NCBI RefSeq assembly: GCF_001654925.1
Contig: NZ_LXER01000017.1
Span: 372,001 to 436,000 of the forward strand
DNA length: 64,000 nucleotides
Reading direction: 5' to 3'
Origin: Buttiauxella brennerae ATCC 51605
Lineage (GTDB): Bacteria > Pseudomonadota > Gammaproteobacteria > Enterobacterales > Enterobacteriaceae
Shown here: in pieces, positions 36,355-46,369 of the stretch
Position numbering within the stretch: the stretch's first letter is position 1
Layout of the letters: each line of letters starts with the position of its first letter
Translations under genes and position numbers: made by a program
The notes under the pieces: model-generated
The model's input: only the letters and a program-made list of their open reading frames with translations
The model's database searches: none
What the model was told of the DNA's origin: nothing

Positions 36355-36729
36355 TTATTTCACCGAGAAGTGGTACTTCCCTTTTGTCTTATGCCCGTCA
36401 ACCGACACGACATGCCAGTCAACTTGATAATCACCCGGTTTCATTGCTTCTTCGACCGGAACAATCAGCTGCTTGTCATCTTTTTCGTTACGTTTAGCCG
36501 TACCCGTTTTCACCACAGCTTGCTGTGGCCCGGTCAGCGTAAGTCCGCTAAAATTCGCCTCAACACCTTCAGAAAAATTAAGGGTGATCGCCTGAGGTGA
36601 AGCCGTCACTGCCGCATCTGCCGCCGGATACTGGTGCTTTAAATGCGCATGGGCAAAAGCAGCGCCGGGTACTGCGAGGGCGGCAAAGAGTGTAGAGAGG
36701 GTAAAGAGACGAGTTCGAGTGAAAGCCAT
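36355..36729 (-). CDS. yobA: YobA, CopC-family periplasmic copper-binding protein
   Basis: 124 residues. Signal peptide (residues 1-26, ending AAFA), then HAHLKHQYPAADA with the N-terminal copper-ligand histidine, and a C-terminal DWHVVSVDGHKTKGKYHF that holds the other conserved His/Asp ligands. CopC fold. First gene of the yobA-yebZ-yebY operon, divergent from holE. Confidence 0.94.
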   Translation of the reverse strand: MAFTRTRLFTLSTLFAALAVPGAAFAHAHLKHQYPAADAAVTASPQAITLNFSEGVEANFSGLTLTGPQQAVVKTGTAKRNEKDDKQLIVPVEEAMKPGDYQVDWHVVSVDGHKTKGKYHFSVK

Positions 36730-36887
36730 ATCAACTATTCCTTTTTCTTATTCGAGACGGCAAAAGGATAACCTTGAGGCCAGGTTAAGTCGAGATGAGA
36801 ACAGCTATCAATGATTGAATATTGCCGTAAAGGGTTGTCATCTACGGCAGCAACCAGTACCTTTGCGGCACAAAACAGGAGGCCAAT

Positions 36888-37118
36888 ATGAACCACAATC
36901 TTGCTGAATTACCAATGGACGAAATGGATAAGATCAATGTGGATCTTGCCGCGGCAGGAGTAGCCTTTAAGGAGCGCTACAATATGCCTGTTATTGCTGA
37001 AGTCGTCGAACGCGAGCAACCCGCGCACCTGCGTGATTGGTTCAGAGAAAGGTTGATTGCACATCGCCTGGCGTCGGTAAACCTGTCGCGTCTGCCATAC
37101 GAACCTAAAGTGAAATAA
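36888..37118 (+). CDS. holE: DNA polymerase III theta subunit
   Basis: 76 residues, same length as E. coli Hol[31 protein letters not shown] is nearly identical to the known protein. Theta binds the epsilon proofreading subunit in the polymerase core. GGAGG ribosome binding site six bases upstream. Confidence 0.96.
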   Translation: MNHNLAELPMDEMDKINVDLAAAGVAFKERYNMPVIAEVVEREQPAHLRDWFRERLIAHRLASVNLSRLPYEPKVK

Positions 37119-37249
37119 ATATTAGCGGTACTAAACTTCCTTACATAATTGGTGTTAAGATTTTTCTCGGTTTAAATATCCAAACACAGGAATTACCTGT
37201 AGCGGCCATAGGATGATGGCCGTTAGGTAGATAGATTAAGGAAGAACGT

Positions 37250-37981
37250 ATGCCTTTCTGGAATGTTGCTGCGGCGCAGTATGGCGCCACGCCCAATGAC
37301 CTTGATTCGAATATCTCACATCATCTGGATTTTGTTCGTTGCGCCGTTGCCGAACAAATCGATCTATTAATTTTCCCCGAGCTATCTCTCACCGGTTTCA
37401 ACGTTGAAAATCAGCACCAGCGCGCCCTTCACTTTACCGATGAACGACTCAATCCGCTGCAAAATGCTGCCGTTGAACACCAAATGACCATTGTGGTTGG
37501 CTTACCTCTACAATGCGAAAAAGGCGTTTCACCCGGTTCCGTGGGCTTTTTACCTGACGGTTCCCGAGTTGCCTGCTGCAAACCACTCGCCCGCGATATC
37601 GACCTGCCCGGCCAACACACGCCGCTGGTTGGCATGCACAACCGTAGCGTGGCGATGGGTTTTAGCACCGACAGCGATGAAGAAACCGGGCCGCGCAGTG
37701 CAGCTGAAATGGGTGCAAGTCTCTATGCCACGGGGAAATTCATTAATGAAATCAGCTACCAGAAAGATGAAATGTATCTGCAACGCTGGGCCCATAAATA
37801 CAATTTGCCCGTTTTATTAGCTAACCACGCGTTTTCTAGCGGCGAATATCGGTCTGCGGGGCGCAGTGCTTGTTGGGACGATCGCGGTGAATTAGTTGTT
37901 CGCGCCGATCATGGCGAGCTACTTGCAGTTGGAAGACGTGATGCAAAAGGTTGGCACGGTGAAATCATTCCATTACGCTAG
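37250..37981 (+). CDS. yobB: YobB, nitrilase-fold protein without the usual Cys
   Basis: 243 residues, C-N hydrolase fold. The catalytic Glu is in place (FPELSLTG, E44) and a Lys is present in the middle (CCKPLA), but the nucleophile elbow that normally reads GxxxCYD is SVAMGFSTD here, without a cysteine. Hydrolysis of an amide or nitrile is therefore unlikely. An inverted repeat (CGGCCAT/ATGGCCG, 37203-37224) lies in its leader. It is followed by exoX after 38 bp on the same strand. Confidence 0.88.
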   Translation: MPFWNVAAAQYGATPNDLDSNISHHLDFVRCAVAEQIDLLIFPELSLTGFNVENQHQRALHFTDERLNPLQNAAVEHQMTIVVGLPLQCEKGVSPGSVGFLPDGSRVACCKPLARDIDLPGQHTPLVGMHNRSVAMGFSTDSDEETGPRSAAEMGASLYATGKFINEISYQKDEMYLQRWAHKYNLPVLLANHAFSSGEYRSAGRSACWDDRGELVVRADHGELLAVGRRDAKGWHGEIIPLR

Positions 37982-38019
37982 CGCATAAATGAAATTCGCG
38001 AAGGTTTGATGGAGTAAGT

Positions 38020-38682
38020 ATGCTGCGCATTATTGATACGGAAACCTGTGGTTTACAGGGTGGCGTGGTGGAAGTGGCGTCCGTCGATATCGTAAACGGT
38101 AAAATTGTAAACCCGATGAGCGATTTGGTACGACCGGACCGCCCTATTAGCTACCAGGCAATGGCCATCCATAAAATTACCGAAGAGATGGTAGCGGATA
38201 AGCCATGGATCGAAGAGGTTATTCCACGCTATCACGGCAGCCCATATTATGTTGCGCATAACGCCAGTTTTGACCAGCGTATGCTGCCTGAACTGCCCGA
38301 CAGCGAATGGATTTGTACTGTGAAACTGGCGCGCCGTTTATGGCCAGGCATTAAGTACAGCAATATGGGTTTATACAAGTCACTCAAGCTGAACGTAGAA
38401 ACGCCTGCCGGTCTGCATCATCACCGCGCGTTATTTGACTGCTATATCACTGCCGCATTACTGATTCGCATTATGGATGAGTCAGGCTGGACGCCGGACC
38501 AAATGGTGACCATTACTGGCCGCCCGGCGCTGGTCAAAACTATGGCTTTTGGCAAATACCGTGGTGAACCTATTGCCGAAATTGCGGATAAGGACCCGGG
38601 CTACTTGCGCTGGATGTTAAATAACATCAAGGAACTCGCACCGGATCTCAGAATGACGCTAAAGCATTATCTCGAAGATTAA
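38020..38682 (+). CDS. exoX: Exodeoxyribonuclease X
   Basis: 220 residues, DEDDh 3'-5' exonuclease. Motifs: IIDTETCG (D6, E8), HNASFDQRML, and HHRALFDCYIT with the general-base His. E. coli ExoX acts in mismatch repair and degradation of single-stranded DNA. The C-terminal MAFGKYRGEPIAEIADKDPGY is a conserved extra domain. Confidence 0.96.
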   Translation: MLRIIDTETCGLQGGVVEVASVDIVNGKIVNPMSDLVRPDRPISYQAMAIHKITEEMVADKPWIEEVIPRYHGSPYYVAHNASFDQRMLPELPDSEWICTVKLARRLWPGIKYSNMGLYKSLKLNVETPAGLHHHRALFDCYITAALLIRIMDESGWTPDQMVTITGRPALVKTMAFGKYRGEPIAEIADKDPGYLRWMLNNIKELAPDLRMTLKHYLED

Positions 38683-38698
38683 CTAAGTACTTTCCCGA

Positions 38699-40759
38699 TT
38701 ACCCTGGCAGCGTGCCTTGCGCCAGGGCAATCAGGAAGGCAAATTCCAGTGCCACGCCCTCATAAGATTTAAATCGCCCCGACTTCCCGCCATGCCCTGA
38801 GTCCATATCCGTGCACAGCAGCAGCAAATTGTCATCGGTACGCATCTCGCGTAGTTTAGCGACCCATTTTGCCGGTTCCCAGTATTGCACCTGCGAGTCA
38901 TGTAAGCCGGTGGTCACCAGCATATGCGGGTAGGTTTGTTGACTGATTTGATCATACGGGCTGTATTGTTTGATGTAGTGGTAGTACTCAGGATCTTGCG
39001 GGTTGCCCCACTCTTCAAATTCGCCAGTGGTCAGCGGAATTGACTCATCAAGCATCGTCGTCAACACATCAACAAAGGGAACCTGTGCCACCGCACCGTG
39101 GAACAGCTCCGGGCGCATATTAATCGCGGCACCTACCAGCAGGCCACCCGCGCTACCGCCCATCGAATAGAGCAAGTTTTCATTGCCGTATCCCTGTTTA
39201 AGCAAGCTGTCACAAACATCGAGATAATCATTGAAGGTGTTCATTTTCTTCAGGTACTTACCATCTTCGTACCATTGCTGGCCCAGCTCGCCCCCTCCCC
39301 GTACGTGGGCAATCGCAAAAACAAAACCACGATCTAACAGGCTCAAACGACTGCTGCTGAAATCGGCATCCATGCTGCTGCCATAGGAACCATAACCGTA
39401 GACCAGTAACGGGTTTTTCCCTCGCTGGAAGTGGTCGCGGTGGTAGACCAGGGAAACCGGCACCTGCACACCATCACGCACCGTGACCCATAAATGTTCG
39501 CTGCGGTAATGGCTGGCATCAAAACCCGCCACTTCAGTTTGTTTGATCACGCGACGCTCGCCGGTATCCATATCCAGCTCAAACAGCGTATCAGGGGTTG
39601 TCATTGACGAGTAACCGTAACGCAGACGTGAAGACTCTGGTTCAGGGTTGTGCCCAAGCCATGTTACATAAGCCGGATCGTCAAAGGCTATGCCGGTGAC
39701 TTCATGCGTTTTGCGATTAATTTGCCGCAGGCTGGTCAGCCCTTGCTGACGCTCCTCAACCACCAGCCAGTCAGTAAACAGGGTAAAGCCTTCCAGCATC
39801 ACCTGCTCACGCGGAGGAATCAGCTCTTCCCATTGGCTTTCATCACGCACTTTTGTGCGGTACAAACCAAAGTTTTTGCCTGCACGGTTAGAGCGGAGAT
39901 AGAAATGATGCTGATAGTGATCAAGCGTGTATTCGTGGTCTTTGCGGCGCGGTGCAAAACTCTGCGGTTGCGCGTCTACCAGTTCAGCATCGAGCAACAA
40001 CACTTCGCTGGTCGTGGCGCTGCTGAGGTAAATCAGCACGAAGTGCTTCGACGTGGTTTTATGGACGCTGACATAAAACATTTCGTCTTTTTCTTCGTAG
40101 ACTAATTCATCTTCAGACGATGGGTGCCCTACGGTGTGGCGCCAGACCTGGAAAGGTAATAACGTTTTCGGGTGCTTGCGAACGTAGTAAAGCGTGGCGG
40201 AATCATTTGCCCAGACAAAACTACTTTCAACATTATCCAGCACTTCCGGATACCAGTTCCCCGTTTCCAGGTTACGGAAGCGCAGGCCGTACTGGCGGCG
40301 AGAAAGAAAATCTTCGGCCAGTGCCATGACGGTGTTATCAGGCGTAATACTCATGCCGCCCATGGTGTAAAACTCGCTGTGGGCCGCGCGGCGGTTACCA
40401 TCAACCAGCGTGCTCCACTCTTCCCACTCCTCCGACACCACAGACTGGCGCTGATAAATAGCGTATTCATTACCGGTTTCGAAAACCTGACGATAGCGAT
40501 AGCCATTTTGCGTGTAAGGCGCTGACACATCACGCTGGGGAATACGGTCGATCATCTCTTTGAGCAGACGTTCTTGTAACGCCTGTTGCGTGCTCATCAC
40601 CTGATGGCCGTAGTCATTTTCCTGATGAAGATAATCAAGGACCTGCGCATCTGCACGCTCGTCGTCGCGCAACCAATAATAGTTATCGATGCGGGTATCA
40701 CCATGTACGGTCATGGTATGCGGAATTTTTTTAGCTTTTGGTGGCATGTCGATTTTCAT
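38699..40759 (-). CDS. ptrB: Oligopeptidase B
   Basis: 686 residues from the ATG at 40759; E. coli homology starts at the next ATG (40747), and a longer start at 40807 is less likely. N-terminal beta-propeller, then an S9 serine protease domain with GGSAGG (catalytic Ser), DSQVQYWEP (Asp region) and [10 protein letters not shown] (His). It cuts small peptides after Arg or Lys in the cytoplasm. Faces exoX convergently with a 16-bp gap. Confidence 0.95.
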   Translation of the reverse strand: MKIDMPPKAKKIPHTMTVHGDTRIDNYYWLRDDERADAQVLDYLHQENDYGHQVMSTQQALQERLLKEMIDRIPQRDVSAPYTQNGYRYRQVFETGNEYAIYQRQSVVSEEWEEWSTLVDGNRRAAHSEFYTMGGMSITPDNTVMALAEDFLSRRQYGLRFRNLETGNWYPEVLDNVESSFVWANDSATLYYVRKHPKTLLPFQVWRHTVGHPSSEDELVYEEKDEMFYVSVHKTTSKHFVLIYLSSATTSEVLLLDAELVDAQPQSFAPRRKDHEYTLDHYQHHFYLRSNRAGKNFGLYRTKVRDESQWEELIPPREQVMLEGFTLFTDWLVVEERQQGLTSLRQINRKTHEVTGIAFDDPAYVTWLGHNPEPESSRLRYGYSSMTTPDTLFELDMDTGERRVIKQTEVAGFDASHYRSEHLWVTVRDGVQVPVSLVYHRDHFQRGKNPLLVYGYGSYGSSMDADFSSSRLSLLDRGFVFAIAHVRGGGELGQQWYEDGKYLKKMNTFNDYLDVCDSLLKQGYGNENLLYSMGGSAGGLLVGAAINMRPELFHGAVAQVPFVDVLTTMLDESIPLTTGEFEEWGNPQDPEYYHYIKQYSPYDQISQQTYPHMLVTTGLHDSQVQYWEPAKWVAKLREMRTDDNLLLLCTDMDSGHGGKSGRFKSYEGVALEFAFLIALAQGTLPG

Positions 40760-40829
40760 TTTTGAGTTAACACCCTGTAAGGGTGGCAAATTCAGACAGC
40801 CTTGCAAGCGTAACGTAGGATTTTGAGAA

Positions 40830-40851
40830 AAAAGCCGGGGTTAACCCGGCA
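40830..40851 (-). terminator. Terminator overlapping the yebE stop
   Basis: GCCGGG-x-TTAACCCGGC hairpin followed by TTTTTT on the minus strand. It includes the stop codon of yebE, so translation termination and transcription termination coincide. Confidence 0.75.
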
Positions 40852-41539
40852 GATCGCGTTTTTGTTGCTGGATATCGTGTTCAATGCCTTCGCGCACATC
40901 CTGTGGGATTTTTAAGGCATCACCCAGCGCGTTGAGATAGCTGCGTTCCATAAAATGATCGATATCGATTGCAGCACAGCTCAGGAAGTAAAGCTCCAGT
41001 GCTTCTTCTTCATTATTAACGCCTTCGACCAGGCGTTGAGGATCGAGTGGCTGATCGATAGCCTGCTGGATAAGGTTTCGCCCCGGCCCTTCAATCCCTG
41101 CATCACGAAGCTGCTGTTCAATGATCTGGCGTTCTTTGTCGTCAATGTGCCCATCGCTTTTGGCAGCGAATACGAGTGCCATAACCAGGCGTTGCGTACG
41201 AACATCAACCGGTGACTGCTGCTGCCCAAACTGCGGCTCACCCTGATGGGCTTCACGCACTCGGTCTTTGTACTTGTTCCACAGGACACTTCCCGCCACC
41301 GCACCACCGCCGACCAATAACGCGCTGGTGCCGAACTTTGTCAGTAGTTTCCGTGACGATTTGCTCGCCAGCAGCAAACCCGCTAACCCACCCAGTGCGC
41401 CAGGCACCAGTAACTTACTCAACCCCTGAGAGCCATTACCCTGGGGAGAATGTGAGGATTGATTTTGCCCGGTGTGATTCTGGACGGATTGCGTCGCTTG
41501 CCCCAGCATAGACTGAAGTTGCTGTAACCAATTGCTCAT
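40841..41539 (-). CDS. yebE: YebE, DUF533 inner-membrane protein
   Basis: 232 residues from the ATG giving [14 protein letters not shown]; a longer frame reaches 41593 but is unlike the family. Gln-rich N-terminus, one or two glycine-rich membrane segments (about 49-67, 72-90), then a TerB-like acidic helical domain ([21 protein letters not shown]). In E. coli yebE belongs to the Cpx envelope-stress regulon; I could not verify a CpxR box here. Confidence 0.93.
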   Translation of the reverse strand: MSNWLQQLQSMLGQATQSVQNHTGQNQSSHSPQGNGSQGLSKLLVPGALGGLAGLLLASKSSRKLLTKFGTSALLVGGGAVAGSVLWNKYKDRVREAHQGEPQFGQQQSPVDVRTQRLVMALVFAAKSDGHIDDKERQIIEQQLRDAGIEGPGRNLIQQAIDQPLDPQRLVEGVNNEEEALELYFLSCAAIDIDHFMERSYLNALGDALKIPQDVREGIEHDIQQQKRDLPG

Positions 41540-41655
41540 AGAAGACACCCTTTGTGAGAACTTAACTTCTGAGGTTAAGCGAAAGGCTGTCAAGAAGTGT
41601 CTGATGAGGCTAAAGATGAGAAAAGAACCGCGCCGGTAAACCGACGCGATAACAC

Positions 41656-42006
41656 TCAGGCCGCTTTCGTGCGCTTACGTGGGTGTTCAGCCACTTTATC
41701 GTCTGCAACAGACTCTTCAGTGTTATCGGCTTCATCTGCGGGTTCACCGGCAGTTTCAGTACTTTCCAGTTCTGGCAATTTACCGCTTTTCAGCACGCTG
41801 GACAGCACGTCTTTGTTTTCTGCCATCCACATAGCCAGCACATCGCTTTGCCCTTCTTCGAAAGCAACAGGGCTGTGTACGAGCCACTCGCTCAACACTT
41901 CTGCCAGATCGAGCATTTTGTCGTAGGCGTCTGCATCTTTTTTACTGGCAAAAGACATTTTTTCTTGCCCCTCTCGTACAACAACGTATTTGATTTCAAC
42001 CGCCAT
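41656..42006 (-). CDS. yebG: YebG, SOS-induced protein
   Basis: 116 residues from the ATG at 42006 ([17 protein letters not shown]). Conserved N-terminal half; a variable acidic and then basic C-terminal tail. A LexA box lies 19 bp upstream. Function unknown; it is strongly induced by DNA damage in E. coli. yebF, which stands between yebE and yebG in E. coli, is absent. Confidence 0.95.
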   Translation of the reverse strand: MAVEIKYVVVREGQEKMSFASKKDADAYDKMLDLAEVLSEWLVHSPVAFEEGQSDVLAMWMAENKDVLSSVLKSGKLPELESTETAGEPADEADNTEESVADDKVAEHPRKRTKAA

Positions 42007-42022
42007 TTTGCAGCTCCGGTTT

Positions 42023-42042
42023 AACTGTTTATTTAAACAGTG
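42023..42042 (-). promoter_or_regulatory. LexA box of yebG
   Basis: AACTGTTTATTTAAACAGTG: CTG-N10-CAG with a perfectly palindromic AT centre, placed directly upstream of yebG. Confidence 0.88.
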
Positions 42043-42085
42043 TAATGATATTACCCCTGCTGTGCAAGCGGGAAAATCACTGTGC

Positions 42086-42108
42086 ACGCAAACGTTTTCG
42101 TTTATAAT
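42086..42108 (+). promoter_or_regulatory. PurR operator and promoter of purT
   Basis: ACGCAAACGTTTTCGT (42086-42101) equals the PurR consensus, and a perfect -10 TATAAT follows at 42103-42108. PurR with hypoxanthine or guanine would block this promoter. Confidence 0.88.
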
Positions 42109-42144
42109 TCGCCGGTCTATTTTCTCCGTTCGGGTATACAGATT

Positions 42145-43323
42145 ATGTCAATTTTGGGAACAGCGCTTCGTCCTTCAGCTACACGAGTCATGTTGTTAGG
42201 ATCAGGTGAATTAGGAAAAGAAGTGGCTATTGAATGTCAGCGTTTGGGTCTGGAAGTGATTGCCGTAGACCGCTATGCCGATGCCCCCGCGATGCATGTT
42301 GCTCACCGCAGCCATGTCATCAATATGCTGGACGGTGCCGAGCTTAAAAAACTGGTTTCCGTAGAAATGCCGGATTTCATCGTTCCCGAAATTGAAGCGA
42401 TCGCAACAGACATGCTGGTTGAGCTTGAGCATCAAGGTCAGTGCGTGGTGCCTTGCGCGCGCGCAACCAAACTGACCATGAACCGCGAAGGTATTCGCCG
42501 CCTGGCCGCAGAAGAACTCGCTCTGCCAACCTCTAGCTTCCGCTTTGCCGATAACGAAGCTGCATTTTTACAGGCAGTTGAAGAAATCGGCCTGCCTTGC
42601 ATCGTTAAACCGGTGATGAGTTCTTCCGGCAAAGGGCAAAGTTTTATTCGTACAGCCGACCAGTTAGCCAAAGCGTGGGAGTACGCTCAGGAAGGCGGTC
42701 GCGCAGGTAAAGGCAAAGTTATTGTCGAAGGTGTGGTGAATTTCGATTTCGAAATCACCCTGCTGACGATTAATGCTGTCGATGGCGTACATTTCTGTGC
42801 CCCAATCGGCCACCGCCAGGAAGACGGTGACTATCGCGAATCCTGGCAGCCGCAACAAATGAGCGATGCAGCTCTTGCCCGTGCGCAAGAAATTGCTGAA
42901 AAAGTGGTGAAAGCGTTGGGGGGTTACGGTTTGTTTGGCGTCGAACTTTTCGTGTGTGGCGATGAGGTTATTTTTAGTGAAGTCTCCCCTCGCCCGCACG
43001 ACACCGGTATGGTGACGCTTATTTCTCAGGACGTTTCGGAGTTTGCATTGCACGTCCGCGCTTTCCTCGGCTTGCCGATTGGTGACATTCGCCAGTATGG
43101 CCCGGCAGCTTCTGCGGTGATCCTTCCAGAATTGAGCAGCGATAACGTGCAGTTCGGTAATGTGGGTGCGGCAGTAGGCGCAGGTTTGCAAGTACGGCTT
43201 TTCGGTAAGCCTGAGATTAACGGTAAACGCCGAATGGGTGTGGCACTGGCAACAGGTTCCAGCGTGGAAGATGCCATTGCACGTGCTATCGCTGCAACCA
43301 AAGCCATAATCGTCAAAGGATAA
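42145..43323 (+). CDS. purT: Phosphoribosylglycinamide formyltransferase 2
   Basis: 392 residues from ATG 42145, as in E. coli. ATP-grasp enzyme that uses formate and ATP to formylate GAR in purine synthesis. Visible: LGSGELGKE nucleotide loop, [16 protein letters not shown] loop, and [16 protein letters not shown] metal-binding segment. PurR-controlled promoter upstream. Confidence 0.97.
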   Translation: MSILGTALRPSATRVMLLGSGELGKEVAIECQRLGLEVIAVDRYADAPAMHVAHRSHVINMLDGAELKKLVSVEMPDFIVPEIEAIATDMLVELEHQGQCVVPCARATKLTMNREGIRRLAAEELALPTSSFRFADNEAAFLQAVEEIGLPCIVKPVMSSSGKGQSFIRTADQLAKAWEYAQEGGRAGKGKVIVEGVVNFDFEITLLTINAVDGVHFCAPIGHRQEDGDYRESWQPQQMSDAALARAQEIAEKVVKALGGYGLFGVELFVCGDEVIFSEVSPRPHDTGMVTLISQDVSEFALHVRAFLGLPIGDIRQYGPAASAVILPELSSDNVQFGNVGAAVGAGLQVRLFGKPEINGKRRMGVALATGSSVEDAIARAIAATKAIIVKG

Positions 43324-43324
43324 A

Positions 43325-43354
43325 AAAAATCCCCGCTCATCTGAGCAGGGATTC
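43325..43354. terminator. Terminator between purT and eda
   Basis: AATCCC-GCTCA / TGAGC-GGGATT hairpin. The plus-strand A-run before it is a T-run on the minus strand, so it is strongest for eda. Confidence 0.75.
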
Positions 43355-43361
43355 AATAACA

Positions 43362-43476
43362 CGAATCATTCGAGTCGTAGGAAGGCGGCAAGAGAACGAA
43401 TCCCCGGGAGCATAGATAACTATGTGACCGGGGTGAGTGAACGTAGCCAACGCATCTACGGCTCGAAGGATGACGT
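43362..43476. repeat. ERIC element, purT-eda intergenic
   Basis: About 115 bp with the ERIC outline: TCATTCGAGTCGTAGGA at the left, GAATCCCCGGGAGCATAGAT / AACTATGTGACCGGGGTGAG at the centre, and CGGCTCGAAGGATGA at the right, forming one long imperfect inverted repeat. It ends next to the eda stop codon. Confidence 0.85.
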
Positions 43477-43477
43477 G

Positions 43478-44116
43478 TTATTTCGCGCCTTCGACAGCTT
43501 CACGGGCGAGAGTAGTAATACGATCGTAATCGCCAGCTTCCAGCGCGTCAGCCGGAACCAACCATGAACCACCGATACACAGCACGCTTTTCAGCGCCAG
43601 GTAGTCACGGTAGTTAGCCGGTGTGATACCGCCAGTTGGGCAGAAACGAACCTGAGAGAATGGACCTGCGATAGCTTGCAGCGCTTTGGTGCCGCCATTT
43701 GCTTCAGCCGGGAAGAATTTGAATTCTTTCAAGCCGTAGTCCAGACCCAGCATCAGTTCAGAAACAGTGCTGATACCTGGGATCAATGGAATGGAGCCTT
43801 CGGTTGCTGCTTTCAGCAGTGGCTCGGTCAGACCTGGGCTGATGGCGAACTGCGCGCCAGCTGCAGTCACTTCTGCCAGTTGCTCTGGGTTCAGAACGGT
43901 ACCCGCACCAATAATCGCTTCTGGTACTTCTTTAGCGATTGCACGGATTGCGTCCATTGCGCATGGAGTACGCAGAGTCACTTCCAGAACGCGCACGCCG
44001 CCAGCAACTAATGCTTTAGCCATTGGTACTGCGTGTTCCAGTTTGTTAATTACGATAACCGGGACAACCGGTCCTGTTTTCAGGATCTGTTCCGCAGTAG
44101 TTTTCCAGTTTTTCAT
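43478..44116 (-). CDS. eda: KDPG/KHG aldolase
   Basis: 212 residues from ATG 44116 ([12 protein letters not shown]). Class I aldolase of the Entner-Doudoroff pathway; splits KDPG to pyruvate and glyceraldehyde-3-phosphate. E. coli Lys133 is in [12 protein letters not shown], and the phosphate loop is RFCPTGGIT. Lies 62 bp after edd in the zwf-edd-eda order. Confidence 0.97.
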   Translation of the reverse strand: MKNWKTTAEQILKTGPVVPVIVINKLEHAVPMAKALVAGGVRVLEVTLRTPCAMDAIRAIAKEVPEAIIGAGTVLNPEQLAEVTAAGAQFAISPGLTEPLLKAATEGSIPLIPGISTVSELMLGLDYGLKEFKFFPAEANGGTKALQAIAGPFSQVRFCPTGGITPANYRDYLALKSVLCIGGSWLVPADALEAGDYDRITTLAREAVEGAK

Positions 44117-44178
44117 CTCAAGCCTCTTCAACCAACTTTATAATTCGTTTCCAGCGCAGCAAGTGCTGCATCCGGTCC

Positions 44179-45990
44179 TTAAAATTTAATGCAGGTCGCG
44201 CCCTGTTCCGCGCCAGATAACTGCTCGCGTAACGCGCTAAATAGTTCACGGCCGGTTCCAACACGATCCGCGCTGAGATCCGGGTGGTATGCAGTGCGTT
44301 TTTCCAGCTCGGCATCATCGACCAGCAATGTCAGTTCACCCGTTTGCCCGTTGACGCGAATCATATCGCCGTCCCGGACTTTTGCCAGTAGCCCACCATC
44401 ATAAGCTTCTGGGGTAACATGGATGGCAGAAGGCACCTTACCTGAAGCGCCCGACAGCCGTCCATCAGTGACTAACGCTATTTTGAAACAGCGGTCCAAT
44501 AATACCCCAAGTGGCGGCATAAGTTTATGTAATTCTGGCATGCCGTTAGCTTTTGGCCCTTGATGGCGGACAACAACCACGCAATCACGGTCCAGATGGC
44601 CTGCTTCAAAAGCCGGTAAAACGTCATGCTGGCTTTCGAAAATGACCGCAGGCGCTTCAATAATTTGGTTTTCTACCGGCACCGCAGAGGTTTTCATTAC
44701 CGCACGACCCAGGTTGCCGCTGAGGACTTTCGTGCCGCCATGTTTAGAGAAAGGTTTTTCGAAGGTCGCGATAACATCAGTATCGAGCGCGGTTGTTGCG
44801 CCTTCACGCCATGCCAGCTGGCCGTTATCCAGCCACGGTTCCATGGTGTAGTGATGCAGACCAAAGCCCGCAACGGTGTTGACATCTTCATGCAGCAAAC
44901 CGCCTTTGAGCAATTCGCGCATCAATACCGGCACGCCGCCCGCCGCCTGGAAGTGGTTAATGTCCGCAGGACCATTCGGATACAGGCGAGCCAATAATGG
45001 CACCACATCAGAGAGATCAGAGAAATCATCCCAGTTGATGATAATCCCCGCCGCACGTGCCATCGCCACCAGGTGCATAGTGTGGTTGGTGGAGCCACCT
45101 GTTGCGAGCAAAGCAACAATGCCGTTCACAACCACTTTTTCATCAATCATTTTGCCGATTGGCATCCACTCGTTGCCGTTTCCGGTCAGGCGTGTCACCT
45201 GGCGTGCTGCGGCTGCGGTTAATTCATGACGCAGCGGTGCATCAGGGTGAACGAATGAAGAGCCCGGCAACTGCATGCCCATAAACTCAACCACCATCTG
45301 GTTGGTGTTCGCTGTACCGTAGAAAGTACAGGTGCCCGGCGCGTGGTATGACGCAGCTTCCGACTCCAGCAATGCCAGGCGGTCAACTTTGCCTTCGGCG
45401 TACAATTGGCGAATACGTACTTTTTCTTTATTTGGCAAGCCACTCGCCATTGGGCCTGATGGCACAAATAGCGCCGGGAGGTGACCAAATGACAACGCCG
45501 CCATGGTTAAGCCCGGGACGATTTTGTCACACACGCCGAGATACAGCGCGCCATCGAACATATTGTGAGACAGGCCAATTGCGGTAGACATCGCAATAAT
45601 TTCGCGGCTGAGCAACGACAGTTCCATACCATCCTGCCCCTGCGTCACGCCATCACACATAGCCGGAACCCCACCTGCAACTTGCCCTACCGCGCCAACG
45701 GAATGCAGCGCTTTACGAATCTGGTCAGGGTAATACTCATACGGCTGGTGCGCGGAAAGCATGTCGTTATAGGACGTAATGATCGCAATGTTGTTACGCA
45801 GCATGCTTTTCAGCGCAGCTTTATCTTCTGGCTGGCAAGCCGCAAAACCGTGGGCCAAATTACCGCAGGCAAGCTCTGAGCGGTGTACGGTTTTGCTCTT
45901 CGCTTTTTCTATGCGCGCCAGGTAAGTTGCACGCGTTTCGCGTGAACGTTCAACGATGCGTTTTGTTACGCGTAACAAATCAGGATTCAT
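44179..45990 (-). CDS. edd: 6-Phosphogluconate dehydratase
   Basis: 603 residues, the E. coli length. IlvD/Edd family [4Fe-4S] enzyme converting 6-phosphogluconate to KDPG. Cluster cysteines appear in [20 protein letters not shown] and the later [14 protein letters not shown]. Preceded by a GntR operator and a leader hairpin; followed by eda. Confidence 0.97.
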   Translation of the reverse strand: MNPDLLRVTKRIVERSRETRATYLARIEKAKSKTVHRSELACGNLAHGFAACQPEDKAALKSMLRNNIAIITSYNDMLSAHQPYEYYPDQIRKALHSVGAVGQVAGGVPAMCDGVTQGQDGMELSLLSREIIAMSTAIGLSHNMFDGALYLGVCDKIVPGLTMAALSFGHLPALFVPSGPMASGLPNKEKVRIRQLYAEGKVDRLALLESEAASYHAPGTCTFYGTANTNQMVVEFMGMQLPGSSFVHPDAPLRHELTAAAARQVTRLTGNGNEWMPIGKMIDEKVVVNGIVALLATGGSTNHTMHLVAMARAAGIIINWDDFSDLSDVVPLLARLYPNGPADINHFQAAGGVPVLMRELLKGGLLHEDVNTVAGFGLHHYTMEPWLDNGQLAWREGATTALDTDVIATFEKPFSKHGGTKVLSGNLGRAVMKTSAVPVENQIIEAPAVIFESQHDVLPAFEAGHLDRDCVVVVRHQGPKANGMPELHKLMPPLGVLLDRCFKIALVTDGRLSGASGKVPSAIHVTPEAYDGGLLAKVRDGDMIRVNGQTGELTLLVDDAELEKRTAYHPDLSADRVGTGRELFSALREQLSGAEQGATCIKF

Positions 45991-46115
45991 AACAGGTCCT
46001 CATAAAGTGGCTGCCGTCGCTTTGGGCAGGGGGTCGGCATTACCGGCTCTATTTTCTTCTCGCGAGGCGGCAATCCATACCATCAGGGCAAAATCGCTTC
46101 AGCTAGTGTAAATAA

Positions 46116-46149
46116 AAAAGCCCTGCTGGTGAATCCAGTCAGGGCTTTT
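46116..46149 (-). terminator. Terminator-like hairpin in the edd leader
   Basis: AAAAGCCCT / AGGGCTTTT stem with an inner CTGG/CCAG stem, followed by a T-run on the minus strand. It lies downstream of the GntR site and 125 bp before edd. It could end zwf read-through or act as an attenuator. Confidence 0.7.
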
Positions 46150-46184
46150 AAATTAAAAAATTTGCACCACTTTAGTGTTAGATC

Positions 46185-46200
46185 ATGTTACCGGTAAAAT
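46185..46200 (-). promoter_or_regulatory. GntR operator of edd-eda
   Basis: ATGTTACCGGTAAAAT differs at one or two positions from the GntR consensus ATGTTACC(C/G)GTAACAT. In E. coli GntR represses edd-eda until gluconate is present. Confidence 0.8.
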
Positions 46201-46252
46201 ATGAATCATTTGTTACGTAGTTTTTGCAAAATAACACCTACTCCATCCGCTA

Positions 46253-46367
46253 AATCATTCGAGTTGCAGGTAGGCGGCAAACGATCGAATCCCGATGAGC
46301 TTACATAAGTAAGTGATTCGGGTGAGAGAGCGCTGCCAACACCCCTGCAACTCGAAGGATGACGCGG
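46253..46367. repeat. ERIC element, edd-zwf intergenic
   Basis: A canonical ERIC: TCATTCGAGTTGCAGGTAGG at the left arm, GATGAGCTTACATAAGTAAG at the core, and CCCTGCAACTCGAAGGATGA at the right arm. It ends at the zwf stop codon. Confidence 0.92.
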
Positions 46368-46369
46368 AT

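Noticed and set aside
42664-43362. Long minus-strand frame opposite purT
   Set aside because: Antisense shadow of a certain gene; no domain and no start signals.
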